Assembly (NCBI GenBank): GCA_963854835.1
Contig: OY978530.1
Coordinates: 13,268,609-13,332,608 of the forward strand
DNA length: 64,000 bases
DNA from: Megamerina dolium
Taxonomy: Eukaryota; Arthropoda; Insecta; Diptera; Megamerinidae
Direction: 5' to 3'
Part shown: positions 57,110-64,000 of the stretch, one piece after another
Position numbering within the stretch: the stretch's first letter is position 1
Layout: the number at the start of each line of letters is the position of its first letter
Position numbers and translations under genes: made by a program
Notes under the pieces: model-generated
The model's database searches: none
What the model saw: only the letters and a program-made list of their open reading frames with translations
What the model was told of the DNA's origin: nothing

Positions 57110-57711
57110 GCTACACATTTTAGGTCCGCTCGCGTACTTTACTAGTAAAATTTCTCTATCAACACGTTCATGAACTAAATGAACTAAAGAACTAGCTCAC
57201 CAAAATGAACTATTTCGGTCTTTTCACTGAACTATATTTTCAGTGTTATTATTTTCTAAAAATTTTTCAACAATTCCTAAAATTTCTTCAACACTAAACA
57301 TACCCCGGCGGGCAAATGAAAAAAAAAAATGATATGGCAATACTTTCCACTTGTGCGCCAAAAACAGTTTGCTAAAGTGAAATTGAACTGCATATTAAAT
57401 TCTTGATAAACCGGAGATTTGGTAATTATAATTACATATTTTGAACATTAAACTTTGATAGTGACTAGTTTTTTTTTTGGTGCAGACGAAGTAAGCAGCA
57501 GTAAAGCAAAATGTCGATACTGCCAACAAGACATCAGCTTACAATGTGGATCGCACGGAAATATGCAGCGGCACATGAAAGCCAAGCATCCTTTCATGTT
57601 AATTTAAAACAAACAGCGTGACGAGAGTCAAGTGGAAAATGATTTGGCGGAGGAGCTACACATTTTAGGTCCGCTCGCGTACTTTACTAGTAAAATTTCT
57701 CTATCAACACG
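57110..57711. repeat. 57-bp direct repeats bracketing a hAT segment
   Basis: The same sequence (starting GCTACACATTTTAGGTCCGC and ending ATCAACACG) stands at 57110-57166 and 57655-57711. Between them is a 491-bp copy of the hAT 5' region. Confidence 0.93.
57166..57656 (+). mobile_element. Displaced hAT fragment identical to 59807-60297
   Basis: 491 bp with the same length as, and by eye no difference from, 59807-60297 of the complete hAT. It begins 12 bp inside the hAT 5' end and stops mid-gene. It includes the BED zinc-finger exon and the same TAA stop, so it derives from an already defective copy. Confidence 0.92.
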
Positions 57712-57772
57712 ATTAAAGAGCGTAAGAAAAATCTCTAAAAATGAGTAACAAAGTGAAAAAGTACGCGAACGG
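57672..57772. repeat. Inverted pair near the hAT fragment
   Basis: TCCGCTCGCGTACTTT (57671) pairs with AAAGTACGCGAACGGA (about 57757-57772) with one mismatch or G-T position. Confidence 0.75.
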
Positions 57773-58046
57773 AAAATTTATAAGATTTACTAGTAATTTT
57801 CGAACTCCTTCAGTTCTGTCACTTCCCAGTAAGAACAGCTGTTTTTACTATGTTACGAATTCTTACTAGTAGAAATTTGCAAGAATTATCACAGAGAGGA
57901 TATAATTTGCTCTCTCAATTTCCCCTCTTTTACTGGTTTGTGGTGTACGCAAACACATTTCTAGTAAGAAATAGTCAAAATGTAATAATTTGTAAATGCT
58001 TTTACGTACGCAAACGGTCCTTTTGTTTCTTACTTTAAACATTAAC
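57773..58046. other. No recognisable gene
   Basis: Short frames only; repeated TTACTAGTA/TAGTAAG phrases. Confidence 0.45.
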
Positions 58047-58135
58047 AAGAGAAAGTAAATAATGGACACATTAAAAAAGAAATACTGACAATACTACCAA
58101 AGCACATTAATATTCAACATAATTTGGAAATGGCG

Positions 58136-58177
<42 letters not shown>

Positions 58178-58266
58178 CGCCATTTCCAAATTATGTTGAA
58201 TATTAATGTGCTTTGGTAGTATTGTCAGTATTTCTTTTTTAATGTGTCCATTATTTACTTTCTCTT
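58047..58266. repeat. 220-bp palindrome with AT centre
   Basis: Arms of 110 bp (left starts AAGAGAAAGTAAATAATGGA; right ends with its exact complement TCCATTATTTACTTTCTCTT) meet at an (AT)n core centred at 58156/58157. I find no mismatch between the arms. No TIR-type family known to me; no coding. Confidence 0.93.
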
Positions 58267-58326
58267 TTACAGATATGGCAAACTGTTGAAATTTATTTTC
58301 ATCTTTAACATTAGGTGCGATTTTGG

Positions 58327-59763
58327 CATGTGAAAAAAAATAAGGACACTTCTTGTTTTAATTAAAAATTAACAATATCAAATAAAAAAAAAGAAACTAG
58401 TTTACATTCGTCTGTGTTAAAATTCATTTCTAATTTGTTTAATACTTCGTCGAAAATCCTCGGTTGTTTAAAACTGATCGACATCGCTTCGGCATGGAAT
58501 CAACTAGGTTTTTGCAGACGGAAACCGGAATTGCGTTCCATGAATCTTGAATAAGTTGCCAAAGCTCGTCGCTGTTACTTGGACACTTTCCTCTTATTGA
58601 CGCTTTTACTGTATTCCACAAATTTTCGATGGGGTTTAGATCTCCATCACAGTAATTTGTTGACCCCAAACCACTCTTTTGTACACTTCGCCGTGTGTTT
58701 GGGGTCATTGTCTTGCTGAAATATCCACCTAAGTGGCATATTATCTTCAGCGTACGTTAGCATACAATCTTGAAGAATTGCAACATAATCTGTTGCCTTC
58801 ATAGTGCCCTGTATGCGATGGAGCGGCCCCACACCATTGTATGAAAATGATCCCCAGACCATAATGTTCCCGCCGCCATGTTTAACGGTCTTTATTGTAT
58901 ATTTAGGATTATAGGCTGTGTTTGGAGGTCTTCTTACGTGATGAATACCTCGATCTGAATTAAACAAGTTTATTTTTGTCTCGTCTGACCAAAGAATGTT
59001 ACGCCATTTTTCTTTAGACCAACACACATGTTCATCAGCAAACTTTAGTCTTTGTTGCATGTTCCTTTTGGATAGCATAGACACTTTTCTCGGGCTTCGA
59101 GACTTGAAGTTTTCCTTTATAAGCACTTTGCGAATAGTTGATGGATCGACATCAATATTCAACTCACTTTTAATTTGTTTGGATGAGATAAACGGATTCT
59201 TCCTAACGCAGCGCATTATATTTTTTTTGACTGAGTGTAATTTTTGGCTTTCTGCCACGCGTTTCACTCTGGGGAACCCTCTTAACTGCGTTCTCCACCA
59301 TTGTTTTGGAAATTTTGAGAAATTCCGCCACTTTTCTATACGAATTCCCCTGTTTGACCAAATTTTTAATGTGTTCTCCAGTTTTCAGATCGCAGTGCTT
59401 ACCCTTTCCCATATCTATCCAATAAGGAAAAAAGCCAAGCTCTAATTGATTGGTATTAAAACTAAAAGTAGTATTCTTACCTTATCTCTGAAAAAAAACA
59501 AGTTTTAGTGAAGATATTTACGATATTGTTTTGAAACGACACAATGTCCTTATTAATTCGCACAACCGTACACTGGCTTTGTTGAACACGGAATGACTTT
59601 TAACAAAATGTGTGCAAATACTTTGCATTTATGTAACGGAACTTCTTTTTGGAAATAGTGAGTGACGATAATATACCGTTAACTGGAAGCAATTTGCTCG
59701 GCTTACTTAGATTGTATTGAAGTTTCGTTTTGACGCGTCTCAGTCCTTATTATTTTTCACATA
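58327..59763 (-). mobile_element. Tc1-like element relic
   Basis: Ends share ATGTGAAAAA-AATAAGGAC (left about 58328-58346, right complement about 59741-59762). A second copy of the motif (TGTCCTTATTAATTCGCACAA, 59545-59565) gives an IR/DR-like right end. The transposase gene on the minus strand is frameshifted. Confidence 0.85.
58439..59412 (-). pseudogene. Tc1-like transposase (DD34E type)
   Basis: Starts MGKGKHCDLKTGEHIKNLVK with paired-type helix-turn-helix (SYRKVAEFLKISKTMVENAV). It shifts frame in the T8/A8 run at 59221-59228. The core (59267-58647) has ILWSDETKINLF (Asp 1), HGGGNIMVWGSFS and FQQDNDPKHTAK (Asp 2). A small deletion/shift near 58665 puts DLNPIENLWNTVK (Glu) in the last frame (58708-58439). 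All catalytic residues survive; two frame breaks inactivate it. Confidence 0.92.
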
Positions 59764-60129
59764 ACTGTATATATATATATGTATATATATACATTAGGCT
59801 TGTGTAGTTCATGAACTAAATGAACTAAAGAACTAGCTCACCAAAATGAACTATTTCGGTCTTTTCACTGAACTATATTTTCAGTGTTATTATTTTCTAA
59901 AAATTTTTCAACAATTCCTAAAATTTCTTCAACACTAAACATACCCCGGCGGGCAAATGAAAAAAAAAAATGATATGGCAATACTTTCCACTTGTGCGCC
60001 AAAAACAGTTTGCTAAAGTGAAATTGAACTGCATATTAAATTCTTGATAAACCGGAGATTTGGTAATTATAATTACATATTTTGAACATTAAACTTTGAT
60101 AGTGACTAGTTTTTTTTTTGGTGCAGACG

Positions 60130-61920
60130 AAGTAAGCAGCAGTAAAGCAAAATGTCGATACTGCCAACAAGACATCAGCTTACAATGTGGATCGCACGGA
60201 AATATGCAGCGGCACATGAAAGCCAAGCATCCTTTCATGTTAATTTAAAACAAACAGCGTGACGAGAGTCAAGTGGAAAATGATTTGGCGGAGGAGCAAG
60301 TAGTACTGCCCACGCGAAATCTTGCGCAGCCAGAGCCAGTGCAACGAACGAGTGTGCAAACATCTGTAACACAACCAACAATTTCACAGTACTCACATAA
60401 ACCGTCGACTGGCAAAAAGGGCAAAGAAATCGATAAACAGCTCGTAAAGATGATCGCCAAGGGACACCACGCTTTACGCATTGTGGAGGAACCAGAAATG
60501 AAAAAACTGCTTCAGATGGTATCACAGTGCCCTAATTACCAACCTCCAAGCAGGAAAACAGTGTCAGAGCAAATTTATGAAGACCTACTTGTTAATGCAA
60601 AAAAAAAGCTTTGCGAAGCAACTGCAGTATGCCTCACAACTGATGGGTGGACGTCGCGTATTAACAAACATTTTATTGCTGTGACTGCACACTTCATAGA
60701 AAAAAATTCAGAGCTTTGTTCTATTTTAGTCTGTTGTAAAGAATTTTGAGAGAGGCAGACTAGTGATACCTTGTGCAATTTTTTGAAAGAAGTTATGGCT
60801 GAGTGGGACGTTTCTCACAAAATTGCGGCTGTGGTGAGTGACAATGCACCGAACATAATAAACGCTATTAGACTAGGCGGATGGGAGTCGATAGGCTGCT
60901 TTGCTCACCTTTTAAATTTGATTGTTCAACATGCAGTTACAGAAATTTCAGACGTTTTGCAACAAGTAAAAGCAATTGTAGAGTTTTTTAACAGAAGTAC
61001 ACATGGACTTAAAAAACTCATGGAGGCACATAAACAAATGAATTTATCTCCCTTGAAATTAAAACAAGATGTATCTACCCGCTGGAATGCGACATATGAC
61101 ATGCTTGAGCGCATAGTAAAACTGAAGGACGCGGTGGTAACCACTCTTGCACTCTTGCGTTCTGATCTCATTATTGACCAACAGGGTTGGGAAATAATAA
61201 AGGAAGCTTTGCTGCTTCTGAAACCTTTTTACGAGGTTACTATGGAGATAAGTTCAGAAAAAAATGTTACATTATCTAAAGTAATAGTATTTAACAAACT
61301 CATTCAAAGTTTTCTTTTAAAATATTCATGTCAAAATGAAAAAGTACTGGCTTTAAAAGATTCTTTAAAGAAAGGTATGCAAACGCGATTCAGAAATTTG
61401 GAAATGAACTCATTATATGCTGAATGCACTTTGTTAGATCCCAGATTTAAGCAAAAAGGTTTCAAAGACGGTGCAGCTAGCTTTCAAGCTGTAGAAAATC
61501 TGAAACAAGATTCAGAACATTGAACTTACTGAAGGTGGAGATTGCATACTAAGTGCCAACGCTAATAGGACTTCAAATGAAGAAAACGAAAATAATATCT
61601 GGGATGAATATGATGAAAGTATTAGAAACATTCATAGACCTGAAAATAAAACTGCCGCGGGCTTACGCGAATTGGATAAATATCTTAATGACGATATTTT
61701 GGATCGAAAAAAGGATCCTTTAAAGTGGTGGCATGAACGTCGAGACATGTATCCTCGCCTTTACTCATATGTTTTAAAACGTTTTTGCATTGTCGCTTCT
61801 TCAGTTCCTTGTGAACGAGTTTTTCGGGGGCGGGGCAAATATTAAACGAGCGTAGAACGCTTTTAAAATCTAAGAAGCTTTCCTATTTAATGTTTTTACA
61901 CAGCACTATGTAATAATTTT
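60130..61920 (+). pseudogene. hAT transposase with BED zinc finger
   Basis: BED finger KCRYCQQDISLQCGSHGNMQ with RHMKAKH just after an acceptor-like GGTGCAG. A TAA at about 60243 follows. Frame 60273-60749 has EATAVCLTTDGWTSRINKHF (hAT core, DGW motif), then TGA at 60747. Frame 60771-61523 contains AVVSDNAPNIINAI, GCFAHLLNLIVQHAV and DVSTRWNATYDMLERI. It shifts near 61505; the C-terminal dimerisation segment (KWWHERRDMYPRLYSYVLKR, ASSVPCERVF) is readable to about 61830, then another shift. Catalytic-region motifs remain but no complete protein. Confidence 0.92.
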
Positions 61921-62337
61921 TATGTTTTATTGTTATTATTACTACATATTATTATATGAATTTGTTCAAGTTTTTTTTATATAGATTTTTATTTTATTCT
62001 TAAACAATGTTTTGTAAATGACAAAAACATTTCTAAATTTCGCAAATCAAAGTGCTTTTTACACCAGTTGCGCCAAATATTTGCATAATGTGACCAAGGC
62101 TTAATTTTATAAAACTCTATTTGTGTAATAACAAAGTTAGTAAGAGCATTAGTTTAGATGAATTAGAAAAGGCTGAAAAAATTTTAATTAATTTATGTTC
62201 CTAATCATATATGTATATGCATCTTTTGTATGTTATAAGAAAATGATTGAACTCAGTGATTTAAAAATAAGCTCACTTCTTATTTCAAATAAAAAATGTT
62301 TTCATTAAAAAAAAAATTTTCATTTGAAAATTGAGCT

Positions 62338-62495
62338 CATTGAACTAATGAATAACTGAACTAAAAGAACTATATGAACTAAATGAACTAAACGAACTAA
62401 ATGAACTAGATGAACTAAATTAACTAGTTGAACTAAAGAAATAATTCATTAAAGTGAACGAACTAAAGCTGAACTATTCACTCAAGTGAACTAAA
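62338..62495. repeat. hAT right subterminal GAACTAA array
   Basis: More than ten GAACTAA/TGAACT units in about 155 bp (for example ATGAACTAAATGAACTAAAC). Fewer units lie in the left end (59812-59875). Such short repeats near hAT ends are transposase-binding sites in other families. Confidence 0.88.
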
Positions 62496-62508
62496 GTGCG
62501 CAACTCTA

Positions 62509-62516
<8 letters not shown>

Positions 62517-62545
<29 letters not shown>

Positions 62546-62623
62546 CATATATGTATGTATATATATACATATATGTATGTATATATATACATATATGTAC
62601 ATATATACATATATATATATGTT

Positions 62624-62709
<86 letters not shown>
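62517..62709. repeat. TA microsatellite before SINE tail
   Basis: TATATACATATATG units grading to pure TA next to the SINE 3' end. Confidence 0.95.
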
Positions 62710-62713
<4 letters not shown>

Positions 62714-63053
62714 GCACTTAAAGCCCCAAAGGGCTCATTGGCCGAGCTTTCTCTTCCATTACTGTTGTGCGTCTTAAATTTGGACAGCATTAGAAGGGAC
62801 CTACTTATTGTAGCCGGTTCCGAACGGCAGAACACTTGTGACATCACTTTCTGAGCTTTGTCACAGAGTTCTTTTAGAAGCTTTTTCATGGCAAGTTGCT
62901 ACTGTCGGAAGAATTGCCAATTGCTTGCCGACAGGTGGGTACCATTCGAAAGAAAAATCTTATCGATACTAAATTTGTTATGCATCAGCCGGGGATTGAA
63001 CCACGACCTACAGGTCAGAAGGCGAACACACTAACCACTGAGCTACGGCACCC
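62710..63053 (-). mobile_element. tRNA-derived SINE (copy m)
   Basis: Full-length minus-strand copy; head at 63053 downward with both pol III boxes. Microsatellites on both sides hide any TSD. Confidence 0.93.
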
Positions 63054-63134
63054 ACATATATATATACATATATGTATATATATGTATACATATATGTATA
63101 TATATATATACATATATATATGTATATGTATACA
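63054..63134. repeat. TA/TACA microsatellite
   Basis: Simple repeat between the SINE head and the Tc1-like element. Confidence 0.93.
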
Positions 63135-63136
63135 TA

Positions 63137-64000
63137 CAGTGGCTCACAGCTTATTTCGTACAGTGTATATATTTTTATGTAAATGGCTGTAACATCGAAA
63201 CTAAAAAACTTATCGATAAGTTTTGAATGTAGATGTCTGTGTATGTGTTTAGTAAACCTAATAAGAAAACGGGGAACCCCAAAAATTGTTCTTTTTGTCA
63301 TGCAAGAGAGAAAAACTATTGATCAGCTGATTTTCAGCTCACATCTTATTTCGTACACAAACTTCAATGTAGGTAAGTTTCATTCTGCCGCGCAGTTATA
63401 AAGTTTTTTTGAATTGTATGAGTTTTTGGACCTTTTTAACTATTATAACAATTTTTATTATTATTATTTTAAATAGTTAAAGTGCTGTAAATTAAACATT
63501 TAGCTTTATGGGTCATCGTACAACGATGGAACAGCGTAAACTGGTAATTAACCATTTTAGGAAAGGTCAGAGTGTGCAAAAAATTGCTGAAATGACAAAT
63601 TTAAGTGCCTCAACTGTCCAATACATCATTCAACGCTTCGTTCGCGAAAATCGGTTGGAGAACAAGGGCAGAGAAGCACCTAATAAGATTTTCAACGCAT
63701 CAGACGAGCGTTATATTGTACGAAAAATTAAGAAAAATCCAAAGTTATCCGCTCCGAAGTTGGCTGCAGAGGTTCAGCGGGAAATAGGAAAATCATCCAG
63801 TGCTGAAACTGTCCGACGTGTGCTGCGCAATCATGACTTGAACGGTCGAGTAGCCCGAAAGAAACCATTCATTTCGAAAATGAATATACAACGCCGACTT
63901 GACTTCGCCAAAGAGCATATTATTAATACTCCTGCGTTCTGGAATACCGTTATTTTCGCGGATGAGTCTAAGTTTAATATTTTTGGCTCGGACGGAATGT
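63137..64000 (+). mobile_element. Tc1-like transposon, 5' part, continues beyond window
   Basis: After TA (63135-63136) the end reads CAGTGGCTCACAGCTTATTT, and a second copy of the motif (CAGCTCACATCTTATTTCGT, 63335-63354) forms the direct-repeat pair typical of Tc1 IR/DR ends. The transposase frame is open to the window edge. The right end lies outside. Confidence 0.88.
63508..64000 (+). CDS. Tc1-like transposase, intact as far as seen
   Basis: ATG at 63508; 163 complete codons without a stop, then the window ends. N-terminal paired-like domain: RKLVINHFRKGQSVQKIAEM, NLSASTVQYIIQRF; second helix-turn-helix LSAPKLAAEVQREIGKSSSA and ETVRRVLRNHDLNGRVARKK; then RRLDFAKEHI and the first catalytic Asp in VIFADESKFNIFGSDG. 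About half of the usual ~340 residues is visible. Unlike the Tc1 relic at 58.4-59.4 kb it has no damage in this part, so it may be a young, possibly functional copy. Confidence 0.9.
   Translation, partial: MGHRTTMEQRKLVINHFRKGQSVQKIAEMTNLSASTVQYIIQRFVRENRLENKGREAPNKIFNASDERYIVRKIKKNPKLSAPKLAAEVQREIGKSSSAETVRRVLRNHDLNGRVARKKPFISKMNIQRRLDFAKEHIINTPAFWNTVIFADESKFNIFGSDGM

Larger units (their letters stand above)
59795..62508 (+). mobile_element. hAT transposon with TIRs and 8-bp TSD
   Basis: 2,714 bp. Ends TAGGCTTGTGTAGTTCA and (right complement) TAGAGTTGCGCACTTTAGTTC. ATATACAT at 59787-59794 and 62509-62516; this lies in TA-rich sequence, so chance contributes. Subterminal GAACTAA repeats are dense on the right. 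The transposase gene inside has stops. Confidence 0.88.

Noticed and set aside
62509..62516. Treating the ATATACAT duplication as decisive proof of hAT insertion
   Set aside because: Both copies lie in TA-rich sequence; kept as supporting evidence only, with TIRs as the main argument.
3456..63053. CRISPR-like regularly repeated units
   Set aside because: Repeats are ~350 bp, irregularly spaced, in both orientations and TSD-flanked; this is a SINE family in a eukaryotic genome.

Overview
This 64-kb window looks like TE-saturated, non-coding-dominated DNA from an insect, most likely a fly. That rests on the families present: Tc1/mariner, piggyBac, hAT and PIF/Harbinger DNA transposons; BEL and several Ty3/gypsy LTR elements, one with an errantivirus-like gag; I/LOA-type LINEs; a Helitron; a tRNA-derived SINE; and MADF/BESS-type proteins. 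Dipteran origin is inference; no single-copy host gene that I recognise is present. No rRNA, true tRNA or CRISPR array was seen. The tRNA-like sequences are all SINE heads.

Layout: 0-5 kb holds a mariner relic, a 3' Helitron helicase fragment and long (TA)n tracts around a SINE. 5-8.1 kb is a decayed Ty3/gypsy pol (family called G1 here). 8.8-13 kb has SINEs, a large foldback, a MADF-like exon remnant and a divergent G1 solo LTR. 13.2-17.2 kb is a minus-strand BEL relic, followed by a small intact plus-strand ORF of unknown function (17.2-17.6 kb). 18.1-26.7 kb is a minus-strand tandem of two gypsy elements (X and Y) sharing one 3' end, each hit by a SINE. 26.7-31 kb is a G1 relic split by a LINE with a 12-bp target-site duplication (TSD). 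31-38.8 kb holds Harbinger, SINE, piggyBac and mariner relics, the mariner carrying a nested TTAA-flanked MITE. 39.7-44.7 kb holds two large inverted-repeat MITEs, a mariner deletion derivative and a LINE ORF1. 44.7-49.1 kb is a TTA-flanked Harbinger-type element interrupted by a young, internally deleted G1 copy with near-identical LTRs. 50.8-54.3 kb is an apparently complete PIF/Harbinger transposon. 55.8-64 kb holds microsatellites, a displaced hAT fragment, a 220-bp palindrome, a Tc1 relic, a complete-ended hAT, a SINE and the start of an intact Tc1-like transposon running off the window.

The most striking unit is the Harbinger element at 50758-54330. It has terminal inverted repeats (TIRs), a TAA duplication, an uninterrupted three-exon transposase on the minus strand and a two-exon MADF-BESS protein on the plus strand. 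The genes converge and interdigitate: the last exon of each lies inside an intron of the other, so primary transcripts overlap antisense while the spliced coding sequences do not.

The second theme is a SINE family with at least 13 copies in 64 kb (several with clean TSDs). The third is unusual rearrangement products: a 491-bp identical hAT segment flanked by 57-bp direct repeats next to a 220-bp palindrome, a chimeric LTR element, and an inverted SINE pair sharing flank. All family assignments come from reading translated motifs by eye; nothing was searched.
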